64,000 nt of DNA from Demequina iriomotensis (GCF_000971395.1 NZ_BBME01000011.1:62001-126000); one strand, 5' to 3'; positions 20,387 through 28,516 are shown, numbered from the stretch's first letter. A program made the numbers and translations. The notes: generated by a model not told the origin, from the sequence alone.

Positions 20387-21172
20387 ATGATGACCGCCGC
20401 GCTGAAGCCGCCGTCCACCTACGAGGACCCGATCGTGGCCCGCCACTCCCTCGACGGGAAGCGCGTGCTGGTCGTGGGCGGCTCCTCGGGCTTCGGGCGG
20501 CAGGTCGCGCTCGACGCCGCGCTCGCGGGCGCCGACCTCATCGTCGTCGGCCGTGACAGCGCCAAGGCGCACGCGACCTCGCAGGAGGCCGGCGCGCTGG
20601 CGCGCGGGAAGGCGAGCGCCCTCGCCATCGACGTCACGGACGAGCGAGGCCGCGCGAGCCTGGTCGACGCGGTGGGCGTGGTCGACCATGTGGTGTCGAC
20701 GCTCGGCGGGCGCCTCGCGGACGGCGCCCCGGAGGACGACGAGTCCCTGCGGGCGACCGCGCGCAGCAAGGTCGAGGACAACCGCCTGCTCATGGAGGCG
20801 CTCGCCGGGAGCGTGCGCGACGGCGGGTCCTTCGTGCTGACGGCGGGCTCGACGCGGCGCCCCGGGGAGCACGACGGCGTGGCCGCGGTCGCCGGCAACG
20901 AGGAGATCCGGGAGCTCGCGCGCGAGAAGGCCGTGCTGCTCGCGCCGCGGCTACGGGTCAACGCCGTCGCTCCCACCTGGACGCAGACGCCGCTGTGGCG
21001 TCACCGCTCGGACGCCGAGGTGGTCGCGATGCGCGCGGAGATGGAGGCCCGCATCCCGCTCGGGCGCACCGCGGACATCCGCGAGGTCGCGCGCGCCTAC
21101 CTGTTCCTCATGACCAGCGGCTTCATCACCGGCCAGACCATCGCTGTCGACGGCGGCTACTCGCTCACGTGA
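20387..21172 (+). CDS. SDR-fold protein lacking the YxxxK catalytic pair
   Basis: 261 residues with a Rossmann start (VVGGSSGFG, residues 29-37), a conserved Ser in LTAGS (155), and the C-terminal LRVNAVAP and TGQTIAVDGGYS blocks of short-chain dehydrogenases. Aligning on LRVNAVAP puts Ala167 and Asn171 where the catalytic Tyr and Lys belong. It may bind NAD(P) without normal reduction, or be a structural or sensory paralogue. GAAGGAG precedes the ATG. It follows the sugar-binding protein gene but two terminators separate them. Confidence 0.7.
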   Translation: MMTAALKPPSTYEDPIVARHSLDGKRVLVVGGSSGFGRQVALDAALAGADLIVVGRDSAKAHATSQEAGALARGKASALAIDVTDERGRASLVDAVGVVDHVVSTLGGRLADGAPEDDESLRATARSKVEDNRLLMEALAGSVRDGGSFVLTAGSTRRPGEHDGVAAVAGNEEIRELAREKAVLLAPRLRVNAVAPTWTQTPLWRHRSDAEVVAMRAEMEARIPLGRTADIREVARAYLFLMTSGFITGQTIAVDGGYSLT

Positions 21173-22340
21173 GCGAGTCGAGGAACCGCCCGAGGCGCAC
21201 GATGCCCTCGGTGATCGCCTCGCGCGACGCGGCGTAGGACAGGCGCACGTGGGTGTCGCCCTGGGTGACGCCGAAGTCGCGGCCCGGCGTGATGGCCACG
21301 TGGGCCTCCCGGAGCGCGCGGTCGGCGAGCGTCCATGCGTCGAGGCCCGTGCCGGAGATGTCGGCGAACGCGTAGAACGCGCCGTCGGGCACGCAGTCGA
21401 GGGGCAGGCCGATGCGCGCGAGGCCGTCGAGCATGAGCGCGCGGCGCTCGAGCAGCTCGAGGCGGCGCTCCTCCGCCTCGGCGAGGGACTTGGGGGTGAA
21501 GCACGCGAGCGCGGCGTGCTGCACCGGTGCCGACGGGCTGAGGAACAGGTTGGTCGCGAGCCGCTCGACGGGCGCGACCAGCGATTCCGGCAGCACGCAC
21601 CAGCCGAGCCGCCAGCCCGTCATGCCGAACGCCTTGGAGAAGCTGTTGACCACGATCGCGTCCCGATCGTGCGCGAGGACGCTGCGCGGGCGGCGGCCGG
21701 CCGCATCGGGATCCGCGAGGTCGAGGTAGATCTCGTCGACGATGCGCCACGCGCCGCGCTCGCGCGCGACGGCGCAGATCGCGGCAAGCTCGCCGGCAGG
21801 GATCGAGGTGCCCGTGGGGTTCGATGGCGAGGCGACCATGACGGCACGGGTGGTGGGCGTCCAAGACGCGCGCACCAGGTCCGCGGTGAGCTGGAAGCGC
21901 GAGGCGGGGGAGGTCGGGATGGTCACGGCCCGGCCGCCGAAGGTGGCGACGATCTGCCGGTTGCACGGGTACGAGGGATCCGCCATGAGCACGTCGGTGC
22001 CCGGGTCGACGGTCGCCGCGATCGCGAGGTCGAGCGCCGCCGAGCCGCCCATCGTCACGGCGATCCGAGCCGGGTCCACCTCGACGCCGTGGCGCTCGCG
22101 GTAGAACCAGGCCAGGCGCTCGCGGAGCGCGGGCGTGCCGAGCGCGGAGGTGTACGCGAGCGGGCGTCCGTCCATCTCCTCGGCCATGGCGCGGCGCACC
22201 GCGGCCGGCGCGCCGTAGTCGGGCTCGCCCAGGTTGAGGCGGACCACGGGGTGGCCCGCGCGCTCGATCGCGGCGGCGACGTCGCCGAACGCCATCGCGT
22301 GGAAGGGCTCGACCTCGCGGGCGCGCTGGGAGAGCTGCAT
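21165..22340 (-). CDS. PLP-dependent aminotransferase class I/II
   Basis: 391 residues, the usual aspartate-aminotransferase fold. Motifs are RLNLGEPDYGAP, the SPSNPTGT loop, and the PLP lysine in NSFSKAFGMTGWRLGW, with the substrate-binding Arg in HVRLSYAAS. It most resembles general amino-acid or aspartate/alanine aminotransferases; the amino-acid donor cannot be told from sequence. The 3' end converges with the SDR gene and overlaps it by 8 bases. The start ATG at 22340 is preceded by AGGAGG. Confidence 0.9.
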   Translation of the reverse strand: MQLSQRAREVEPFHAMAFGDVAAAIERAGHPVVRLNLGEPDYGAPAAVRRAMAEEMDGRPLAYTSALGTPALRERLAWFYRERHGVEVDPARIAVTMGGSAALDLAIAATVDPGTDVLMADPSYPCNRQIVATFGGRAVTIPTSPASRFQLTADLVRASWTPTTRAVMVASPSNPTGTSIPAGELAAICAVARERGAWRIVDEIYLDLADPDAAGRRPRSVLAHDRDAIVVNSFSKAFGMTGWRLGWCVLPESLVAPVERLATNLFLSPSAPVQHAALACFTPKSLAEAEERRLELLERRALMLDGLARIGLPLDCVPDGAFYAFADISGTGLDAWTLADRALREAHVAITPGRDFGVTQGDTHVRLSYAASREAITEGIVRLGRFLDSLT

Positions 22341-22363
22341 GGTGGTTCCTCCTGCAGGGGAGG

Positions 22364-23137
22364 CTATCCCGCGATGACGAGCGTGAGCTCGTCCGGCCCC
22401 TTGGGCTTGGGGGTGAGCGTGACGTCGACGAGGGCGTCGCCGATCATCCCGGCCGCCGCGTCGGCGAGGTCCTGTGCGGACTCCAGCCGTGCATCGTCCC
22501 TCACCAGGTGCGCCGCGAGGAGGCCGCGCGTGTGCTTGGCCATGTGGCTGACCACGGCGCGCTTGCCGTTCAGCTCGCGCTGGACGCTCACGCTGACCCA
22601 GGGGGCGTCGGTCGGCTTGTATGCGGCGACGTAGGAGGCGCTCCGGCAGTCGATGACCAGGCCGCCCGCGGCGAGCGCGTCGAGCTCTGCGGGCAGGTGC
22701 TTCTTCCAGTAGGTGCCGAGCCCGCCGAGGCGTCCCAGCGTGGTGCCCATGCTGAGGCGGTAGGCGGGGATCCGGTCGGCGGGGGAGACGGCGCCCCACA
22801 GCGCGGAGACGATGCGCACGCTCGCGTCCGCCTTGTCGAGCGTCGCGGCGTCCCAGTCGGCCATGCCGGCGGCGTCGTAGAGGACGCCGGTGTAGATCTG
22901 TGCGGCGCGGGCGCTCGCGTTCTCCCATACGGTGCGGTTGCGCTCGACCTCCTGGTGGAGGGAGGCGCCGACGCCGAGCACGTCCATCGCGTTGCGCTGG
23001 CCGCTCACCTTCGCGAGGGCGTCGCCGACCTTCTGTCGGGCGGCCGCCAGGTTCGGGTGCGACAGCGCGGTGAGGTCGACGGGGTCGCCGGATGGGGGAG
23101 CGGTCTTGCCCTCGGAGGGCGGGAGCAGGATCAGCAC
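22364..23137 (-). CDS. yaaA: YaaA family peroxide stress protein
   Basis: 257 residues. Starts with LILLPPSEGKT, contains GVLYDAAGMADW, LWGAVSPADRIPAYRLSMG and FxS-type C-terminal features of the DUF328/YaaA family, which in E. coli limits intracellular iron during peroxide stress and binds DNA. GTG at 23137 (VLILLPP) is chosen because the family starts there; GTG at 23143 is a close alternative. It lies upstream of the aminotransferase gene with 23 bases between. Confidence 0.85.
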   Translation of the reverse strand: MLILLPPSEGKTAPPSGDPVDLTALSHPNLAAARQKVGDALAKVSGQRNAMDVLGVGASLHQEVERNRTVWENASARAAQIYTGVLYDAAGMADWDAATLDKADASVRIVSALWGAVSPADRIPAYRLSMGTTLGRLGGLGTYWKKHLPAELDALAAGGLVIDCRSASYVAAYKPTDAPWVSVSVQRELNGKRAVVSHMAKHTRGLLAAHLVRDDARLESAQDLADAAAGMIGDALVDVTLTPKPKGPDELTLVIAG

Positions 23138-23180
23138 GGGCACCAGGGTAGGCGGTGCGCCGCCTCGGTCCCGCCCGCAG

Positions 23181-23255
23181 AGGTCACGGATTCGGAGAGG
23201 CTCGGTTCGCCGCTGAACGGGGATCCGGCGCCGAGCATCCCAGGATCCGTGACCT
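23181..23255 (+). repeat. Inverted repeat upstream of rnpB
   Basis: AGGTCACGGAT at 23181-23191 and ATCCGTGACCT at 23245-23255 are perfect inverted copies 53 bases apart, between the yaaA start and rnpB. It could be a regulatory site pair or a folded leader; no protein can be assigned. Confidence 0.5.
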
Positions 23256-23315
23256 GTGCGCGGTGGGCGGGTGGGGACGATGCGCCGGTCGGGTCCGGAC
23301 CGGTACCCTAGGTGG

Positions 23316-23702
23316 GCGGATGAGCTGGCCAGGCGACCGCGTGGTCCTTCGGGATCCCGAGGAACGTCCGGGCTCCGTAGAGCAGGGTGATGGCTAACGG
23401 CCACCCGGGGTGACCCGCGGGACAGTGCCACAGAGAGCAGACCGCCGTCGCGGGCCTTCGGGCTCGCGGGGGTAAGGGTGAAAGGGTGAGGTAAGAGCTC
23501 ACCGCGCGACTGGCGACAGGAGCGGCAAGGTAAACCCCACCCGGAGCAAGACCAGACAGCATGCGTTCGAGGGCTGCTCGCCCGAGCATGCGGGTAGGTT
23601 GCTTGAGCCCTGGAGCAATCCAGGGCCTAGATGGATGGTCGCCCCTCGTCCCCGGCAACGGGTGCGAGAGACAGAACCCGGCGTATCGGCCAGCTCATCC
23701 GC
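23316..23702 (+). ncRNA. rnpB: RNase P RNA, bacterial type A
   Basis: About 387 nt. P1 pairs GCGGATGAGCTGGCC (23316-23330) with GGCCAGCTCATCCGC (23688-23702). The universally conserved P4 5' strand, GAGGAACGTCCGGGCTCC, is at 23359-23376, and the 3' conserved region has GAGAGACAGAAC before the final stem. The RNA processes tRNA 5' ends with protein RnpA. TACCCT at 23304 could be the -10 box. The 3' end is also the core of the integration site described at 23675 and 24918. Confidence 0.95.
23675..23702 (+). repeat. Left copy of 28-bp direct repeat (putative att site in rnpB 3' end)
   Basis: The last 28 bases of rnpB, starting AACCCGGCGTATC and ending CATCCGC, are repeated without mismatch at 24918-24945. 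Flanking bases differ on both sides, so the repeat has sharp borders. Genes for stable RNAs are common targets of integrases, which use the 3' end and keep the gene intact. Confidence 0.8.
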
Positions 23703-24029
23703 TTGGCTTGGCCTCTATGCCGTCTTATCTGCATGTTCAGGTCATTCACAAGTGGCCGGCTCTTCAACAGGCCGCACAGAGGCCGCAACTCGCCCGAGCG
23801 GGCTTGCGCGACCGCGATGATCGAGGCAGCGACGGCGCTTATGGTCCCATGGCTTGAACGCTTGCCGGGCGGGATGCTGCGGGCCAGACGGTGCCGCGAT
23901 GCATATGGGCTGTAGGTGCGAGCACGTGACAGCGCCCCCGCTTGGCCGGGGGGCGAGCGGGGGCGCGTCGATGTCGACCTATGGGACCGTCCTGTCAGCG
24001 CGGCCATTCGGTCGGCGGCGACCAAGGGC
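23703..24029. other. Left part of the rnpB-associated insertion, no clear gene
   Basis: 327 bases with no convincing coding region. Open frames here have atypical composition and no start signals. The region holds a strong hairpin at 23932-23966. No recognisable integrase, excisionase or transposase fragment was seen by eye. Confidence 0.5.
23932..23966 (-). terminator. Hairpin downstream of the secreted-protein gene
   Basis: GCGCCCCCGC (23932-23941) and GCGGGGGCGC (23957-23966) form perfect 10-bp arms with a 15-base loop. It sits 64 bases after the stop of the gene at 24030 and could end that transcript. Confidence 0.6.
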
Positions 24030-24476
24030 TCATGCGCAATCGAGCGCGGGGGTCCTGAAGTGCTGCTCGACGACCGTGCCGTCCGCGTACGTCATGGAGA
24101 CCCACAAGTGACCTGCCTCGACGCTGGACGTGCCGAGGAGCCGAGACACAGTGATGCCTGTCGGCTCGTCGAAAACATAGTTCGCGGTGACCTGGACATT
24201 GCGTGCCTTGAACTTCACCACGAGGGAGGTAACGCCGCTCGGAACGAAGGTCTGCACGCGAAAAAAGGCGTCAGACGGCCCGGTGCGGCACGCCATGTTC
24301 GCGGAGACGGGCACGCCGCCTGTGAGCGTCACGCTGGCCGAATAGACGTTCTCCGCCGACGGGACCGGCTGGAGCGGGACGGGCTTGCCGTCTGCGCTGG
24401 CGGGTGCGGTGAATGCGAATAGGGCCGCGAGCGCGCCGACGACAGCGGCGGCGAGCCTGAAACGAGTTGTCCTCAT
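24030..24476 (-). CDS. Secreted protein inside the rnpB insertion
   Basis: 148 residues, not recognised. Residues 1-28 form a clear signal peptide (RTTRFRLAAAVVGALAALF, then APASA). The mature protein of about 120 residues is beta-rich and has two cysteines (MACRTG and LDCA), which could form one disulfide. It is the only plausible gene between the two att repeats, so it was probably brought in by the element. ATG at 24476 was chosen because it begins the signal peptide. Confidence 0.6.
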   Translation of the reverse strand: MRTTRFRLAAAVVGALAALFAFTAPASADGKPVPLQPVPSAENVYSASVTLTGGVPVSANMACRTGPSDAFFRVQTFVPSGVTSLVVKFKARNVQVTANYVFDEPTGITVSRLLGTSSVEAGHLWVSMTYADGTVVEQHFRTPALDCA

Positions 24477-24917
24477 GATGGTTGCCCCTCCCGGATTGGT
24501 GCGGGAAGTCCGCGCCAAGTGAAGTCTGCACCTTTTAGAACGGTTTGGCGCAGGGAACCTGAGAATTTGCAATCGGCCCGCCCGTCGAGCACGAGGCGGG
24601 CCGCCCAGGTTGGGTCCTCCAAATCGCTAACGCTCCGAGGCGTTGGTCGGTCGCGGGCGAAACCTCGGGGCGGCGAAGGCAGAGGGTCGCGGGACCCTTC
24701 ACGCGTGCCCGCAACGTATTGCGAGAGCGCCCGCGGACCCCCCTGACGCGGCGAGGGTCACCGGGGCCGCGCATGCACCGGTGCGGAGCCAACGGGACGC
24801 ACATGGGTCGCAACTCAACTACGAGCAGCCACATCTCATATGACAAAGCGCTAGTAAAGTGACTGGCAGTAGGCATATTCCGCTACTCTTCATTGCCTGC
24901 CAGCAGCGCAGGCAGCC
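24477..24917. other. Right part of the rnpB-associated insertion, no clear gene
   Basis: 441 bases with no supported gene. A hairpin pairs GGCCCGCC (24575-24582) with GGCGGGCC (24595-24602). The last 100 bases are clearly less GC-rich than the surroundings (for instance around 24820-24890), fitting foreign origin. Confidence 0.45.
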
Positions 24918-24945
24918 AACCCGGCGTATCGGCCAGCTCATCCGC
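24918..24945 (+). repeat. Right copy of the 28-bp direct repeat (putative att site)
   Basis: Exact copy of the rnpB 3' end at 23675-23702. It marks the far border of the inserted DNA. Its bases also supply the stop codon and last two codons of the regulator gene on the opposite strand. Confidence 0.8.
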
Positions 24946-25828
24946 CTTCTCGAGGGAGCGCAGCCTCGCGCGCCTCGGACGCCTGCTCCGACGCCCACCA
25001 GCTCGCCAGCAGCGCGAGCTTCTCGGCGGAGTCCGATCCCGGCACGGCCGTGTACACCGTCAGCCCGAGTCCGTCATCGGCGGGAAGCGCCATCACGTTG
25101 TACTCGAGCTCGAGCAGCCCCACCACCGGGTGGTCGACGTGCTTGATGCCCTCGATGTGGTGGCGGACATCGTGCCGCGCCCAGCGGGTGCGGAACTCCT
25201 CGGACCGGGTCGAGAGCTCGCCGACCAGGTCGGTGACGGACCTGTCGAACGGGTTGCGGCCCGCGACGGTGCGCATCGATGCGACGGAGGCGTCGGCGAT
25301 CTCGTCCCAGTCGGGGTAGAAGATCCTCGATGCGGGGTCGAGGAAGATGAAGCGCGGATAGCCGACGGCTTCGGGCTGCGAGCGGTACACCGGGTCATAC
25401 AGCGCCCGGCCCAGCGCGTTCGTGGCGACGATGTCCCCGCGCGGGGTGCCCAGCACCGCCGCGCCCTCGGTGATCGCGTCGACCAGGTGCAGCAGGCTGG
25501 GCCGCACCCCGATGCGCGACGTGGCCCGGCGACGGGGGCGCGTGCCGACGTTCGCCGTGCGTGCCAGGTCGAACAGGTGGGAGCGCTCGGCCTCGTCGAA
25601 GCGCAGGGCCGACGCGATCGCCTCGAGCACCTCGTCGGAGACCCCACGGAGGTCGCCGCGCTCGAGCTTGGTGTAGTACTCGACGCTCACGCCCGCGAGC
25701 ACCGCGACCTCGCCCCTGCGGAGCCCGGGAACGCGTCGGCTGCCACCTTGCGGCAGCCCGACCATGTCGGGCGTCACCCGGGCGCGGCGGGTGACCAGGA
25801 ACTCGCGCACCTCGTCACGTGTGGTCAT
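24938..25828 (-). CDS. HTH regulator with MmyB-like ligand domain
   Basis: 296 residues. The XRE-type helix-turn-helix includes RRVPGLRRGEVAVLAGVSVE and YYTKLERGDLRGVS (about residues 32-66). The rest matches the MmyB-like sensor domain (PAS-type, fatty-acid or small-molecule binding) with NPFDRSVTDLVGEL. In actinobacteria these regulators usually repress a divergent oxidoreductase operon, here CMD/cupin/alcohol dehydrogenase. The stop TGA lies inside the att repeat, so the native C terminus may have been altered by the insertion. Confidence 0.88.
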   Translation of the reverse strand: MTTRDEVREFLVTRRARVTPDMVGLPQGGSRRVPGLRRGEVAVLAGVSVEYYTKLERGDLRGVSDEVLEAIASALRFDEAERSHLFDLARTANVGTRPRRRATSRIGVRPSLLHLVDAITEGAAVLGTPRGDIVATNALGRALYDPVYRSQPEAVGYPRFIFLDPASRIFYPDWDEIADASVASMRTVAGRNPFDRSVTDLVGELSTRSEEFRTRWARHDVRHHIEGIKHVDHPVVGLLELEYNVMALPADDGLGLTVYTAVPGSDSAEKLALLASWWASEQASEAREAALPREGG

Positions 25829-25863
25829 GCCACCACGGTAGGCGCGGCGGCCCGTGCGAGGGG

Positions 25864-25893
25864 GGTTCTGGCAGAGGTACCTCTCGCAGAACC
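25864..25893 (+). promoter_or_regulatory. 30-bp palindromic operator between the HTH regulator and CMD operon
   Basis: The centre AGAGGTACCTCT (25873-25884) is a perfect 12-bp palindrome. Outer arms GGTTCTG (25864-25870) and CAGAACC (25887-25893) also pair perfectly; only two base pairs between them fail. It lies 36 bases upstream of the regulator's start and 59 before the CMD start. Confidence 0.7.
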
Positions 25894-25951
25894 TCCCGCG
25901 CGGCCCCGGGAGGCGTTCTCCTGGACCGGTAACCGGAACAAGGAGGCGGAC

Positions 25952-26278
25952 ATGCCACACGACCAGACTCCGATGCAGCGGATGATGGGCGACTTCGCGC
26001 CCACGTTCGTGGAGCTCACCGACGACGTGCTCTTCGGCACGGTGTGGGCTCGCACGGACGAGCTGTCGAGCCGCGACCGCAGCCTCGTGACCATCACGAG
26101 CCTCGTCACCGCAGGCAATATCGAGCAGCTGAACGCGCACATCCCTATGGGCCTTGCCAACGGCCTCACCGAGGACGAGATCACGGAGGCGATCACGCAC
26201 GTCGCGTTCTACGCCGGCTGGCCCCGCGCCGTCTCCGCGCTCACCCTCGCCCAGAAGCTCTTCTCCACGGAGGCATGA
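25952..26278 (+). CDS. Carboxymuconolactone decarboxylase family protein
   Basis: 108 residues, all-helical CMD fold: FAPTFVELTDDVLFGTVWAR, SRDRSLVTITSLVTAGNIEQ, and the HVAFYAGWPRAVSALTLAQK end. It lacks the CxxC of AhpD-like members, so a peroxidase role is unlikely. Preceded by AAGGAGG; only one base separates its stop from the following cupin gene. With the cupin and alcohol dehydrogenase it forms an operon seen next to MmyB-type regulators. The substrate is not known. Confidence 0.85.
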   Translation: MPHDQTPMQRMMGDFAPTFVELTDDVLFGTVWARTDELSSRDRSLVTITSLVTAGNIEQLNAHIPMGLANGLTEDEITEAITHVAFYAGWPRAVSALTLAQKLFSTEA

Positions 26279-26279
26279 C

Positions 26280-26675
26280 ATGAACATCGAGCCCACCATC
26301 CCCACCATGAAGAACCCGCCGGAGCAGTTCGCCGGCGACGTCTGGGTCGACCTGATCGCGATCCCGCACGGCCCCGAGCAGCGCGCCGTGCTCGCCAAGG
26401 TGCGCTTCGCGCCCGGTGCGCGGACCGCATGGCACTCTCACGCGCATGGCCAGTACTGCCACGTGACCGACGGCACCGCGCTGTTCGGCACCCGTGACGG
26501 CACCATCGTCGAGGCCAAGGCCGGGCAGACCGTCTACACGCCTCCGGGCGAGGAGCACTGGCATGCCGCCTCGCCCGACTCTTTCATGGAGCACCTCGCC
26601 CTCGTCGAGGGCGCCGACCCGTCGACCGCCACCGTCTGCGGCGCTCACGTCACCGACGAGGAGCACGGCCGGTGA
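26280..26675 (+). CDS. Small cupin protein
   Basis: 131 residues, single cupin barrel. Motif 1 is WHSHAHGQYCHVTDGTALF, carrying His ligands; motif 2 is AGQTVYTPPGEEHWHAA. It is typical of the small cupins that accompany CMD and oxidoreductase genes under MmyB or AraC regulators. Its stop overlaps a possible GTG start of the next gene. Enzyme activity is uncertain. Confidence 0.85.
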   Translation: MNIEPTIPTMKNPPEQFAGDVWVDLIAIPHGPEQRAVLAKVRFAPGARTAWHSHAHGQYCHVTDGTALFGTRDGTIVEAKAGQTVYTPPGEEHWHAASPDSFMEHLALVEGADPSTATVCGAHVTDEEHGR

Positions 26676-26734
26676 CGGCCGCCGCGACCCCCGACACCCC
26701 GCTCTCACCTCACCGAAGGAACTCACCCATCACC

Positions 26735-27793
26735 ATGCGCGCCACAGTCATGCACCAGGTCGGAGACGTCCGCATCGAGGACCGCCCCAAGCCGACCATC
26801 GAGCAGCCCACCGATGCGATCATCAGGACCGTCCGGTTCTGCATCTGCGGGTCCGACCTGCACCCCTATCACGGCCTCCCCGAGATCCCCGGGGGCTGCC
26901 CGATGGGTCACGAGGCCATCGGCGTGGTCGAGGAGGTCGGCTCCGCCGTCACCCGCATCGCACCCGGCGACTTCGTCGTGGTCCCGTTCGCCTACTCGGA
27001 CAACACCTGCGAGATCTGCGCGGCCGGGTTCCAGACCGCGTGCCCGCATGGCGGCTTCTACGGTGGCCCTGGCGCCCGCGGAGCGCTCCAGGCGGAGCAC
27101 GCGCTGATCCCGCAGGCGGACGGCTCGCTGGTCGCGGTCCCCGGCGTCGACCCCGACACCGCGTCGGAGGAGCTCCTCGCGTCCCTGCTCGCGCTGTCCG
27201 ACGTCTACCTCACGGGGTATCACGCCGCGTTCATGGCAGGCATCCAGCAGGGACAATCGGTCACCGTGATCGGCGACGGCGCGGTCGGGCTCTCGGCCGT
27301 GCTCGCCGCGAAGCGCATGGGCGCGGACCAGATCATCCTCATGGGCCGCCACCAGGCCCGCACCGACCTGGGCCGCGAGTGGGGCGCCACAGACGTGGTC
27401 CCAGAGCGCGGACTGGAGGGCATCGCGAAGGTGCTCGAGCTCACGGGCGGCCTCGGCTCGCACGCGGTCCTCGAGGCGGTGGGGCACATGCCGGCGTATG
27501 AGCAGGCCGTGGGAGCGGTCCGGCCGGGCGGGATCATCTCCCGCGTCGGAGTGCCGCAGTACGAGGAGGCGCCGATCGGATTCGAGTCGCTGTTCGGCAG
27601 GAACATCCGCCTGGCCGGCGGTCCGGCGCCGGTGCGCGCTTACCTCGAGGATGCCATCCGGGAGGTCCTGGACGGCGAGATCGACCCGGGCCGGGTGTTC
27701 GACCGTACGGTCGGGCTCGATGGCGTCCCCGCCGGATACCAGGCCATGGACCGCCGCAAGGCGCTCAAGGTGATGGTCGACCCCACCCGCTGA
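26735..27793 (+). CDS. Zinc-dependent alcohol dehydrogenase
   Basis: 352 residues in the MDR superfamily. Catalytic zinc ligands: Cys in CICGSDLHPYHG and His-Glu in MGHEAIGVVEEVG. The structural-zinc cluster is reduced (CEICAAGFQTAC), so that site may be only partly filled. The NAD(P) motif is GDGAVGLSAVLAAKRMGA. ATG at 26735 (MRATVMHQ) matches family starts and has GAAGGA upstream; a GTG at 26672 overlapping the cupin stop would add 21 residues. Confidence 0.88.
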   Translation: MRATVMHQVGDVRIEDRPKPTIEQPTDAIIRTVRFCICGSDLHPYHGLPEIPGGCPMGHEAIGVVEEVGSAVTRIAPGDFVVVPFAYSDNTCEICAAGFQTACPHGGFYGGPGARGALQAEHALIPQADGSLVAVPGVDPDTASEELLASLLALSDVYLTGYHAAFMAGIQQGQSVTVIGDGAVGLSAVLAAKRMGADQIILMGRHQARTDLGREWGATDVVPERGLEGIAKVLELTGGLGSHAVLEAVGHMPAYEQAVGAVRPGGIISRVGVPQYEEAPIGFESLFGRNIRLAGGPAPVRAYLEDAIREVLDGEIDPGRVFDRTVGLDGVPAGYQAMDRRKALKVMVDPTR

Positions 27794-27820
27794 CGCGTGT
27801 CCCGGACGGGACGATGCGAC

Positions 27821-27857
27821 GGTGCGGGCCCCGGCCTCAGCGCCCGGGGCCCGCACC
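27821..27857. terminator. Bidirectional terminator between convergent genes
   Basis: Perfect 14-bp arms, GGTGCGGGCCCCGG (27821-27834) and CCGGGGCCCGCACC (27844-27857), with a 9-base loop. It lies between the alcohol dehydrogenase and the SDR and overlaps the SDR 3' end. Confidence 0.8.
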
Positions 27858-28514
27858 GACCTCGATGACCGAGCCGTTCGCATCCTCGGCGCTCGCGTCC
27901 CACAGCCCGACGTACGCGCGCGCCACGGCGTCCTCGAGCCCGGCGAGGCTCGCGACCCGGACGATGACCGCGGCCGCGCGCGGCGGTTCACCCGCGTCGC
28001 GCGCGTCCTTGGCGTAGCCCTGCGCCACCGCGCGGACCCACGCCTCGCTCGCCGCCTTGACCGCCACGTAGTTGGCGCCGCCCGCGAGGGGGCGCTCGAC
28101 CGCCGTCGAGGAGACGATCGCGAGTCTGGCGGCGGGGGAGCGACGCAGGTTCGCGTCGAAGGCGCGGGAGACGTGGCGCAGCGCCGTGAACGAGGCCTCC
28201 AGCGCCCGGAAGTCCGCCTCGGTCTGACCTGCCAACCCGCCGCCGCCGCGCCAGCCGCCCACCAGGTGCAGCACGCCGTCGAGCGCGACGCCCGCATCGT
28301 GCAGCCGTTCGGCGAGACGCACCACCTGGGCCTCGTCCGCGAGGTTGAGAACCTCCGTCCTCGCGCCGAGCGCGGCGAGCGGCGCCAGCCGGCCGGCGTC
28401 GCGTCCCGTGGCGATCACCCGCGCGCCCGCGGCGATCAGCGCACGCGTCGCCGCCGCGCCGACGGCGCTGGTCGCGCCCGCGATCAGCACCGTCCGGCGC
28501 GTGAGGTCCGGCAT
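27837..28514 (-). CDS. SDR oxidoreductase partnered with DUF6421
   Basis: 225 residues. Cofactor motif GATSAVG, active-site Ser in IVSSTAVERP, and the catalytic YVAVK pair are intact, so it should be an active NAD(P)-dependent dehydrogenase. C-terminal part is short. It lies 2 bases after the DUF6421 gene, so the two are almost certainly co-transcribed, with the AsnC regulator divergent upstream. Substrate unknown. Confidence 0.88.
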   Translation of the reverse strand: MPDLTRRTVLIAGATSAVGAAATRALIAAGARVIATGRDAGRLAPLAALGARTEVLNLADEAQVVRLAERLHDAGVALDGVLHLVGGWRGGGGLAGQTEADFRALEASFTALRHVSRAFDANLRRSPAARLAIVSSTAVERPLAGGANYVAVKAASEAWVRAVAQGYAKDARDAGEPPRAAAVIVRVASLAGLEDAVARAYVGLWDASAEDANGSVIEVGAGPGR

Positions 28515-28516
28515 CG

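Noticed and set aside
23308..23658. Coding frames across rnpB
   Set aside because: They overlap the RNase P RNA, whose P1 and P4 elements are unmistakable.
23703..24029. Possible integrase or gene fragment in the rnpB insertion
   Set aside because: Frames on both strands show no catalytic motif, no start signal and no recognisable homology.
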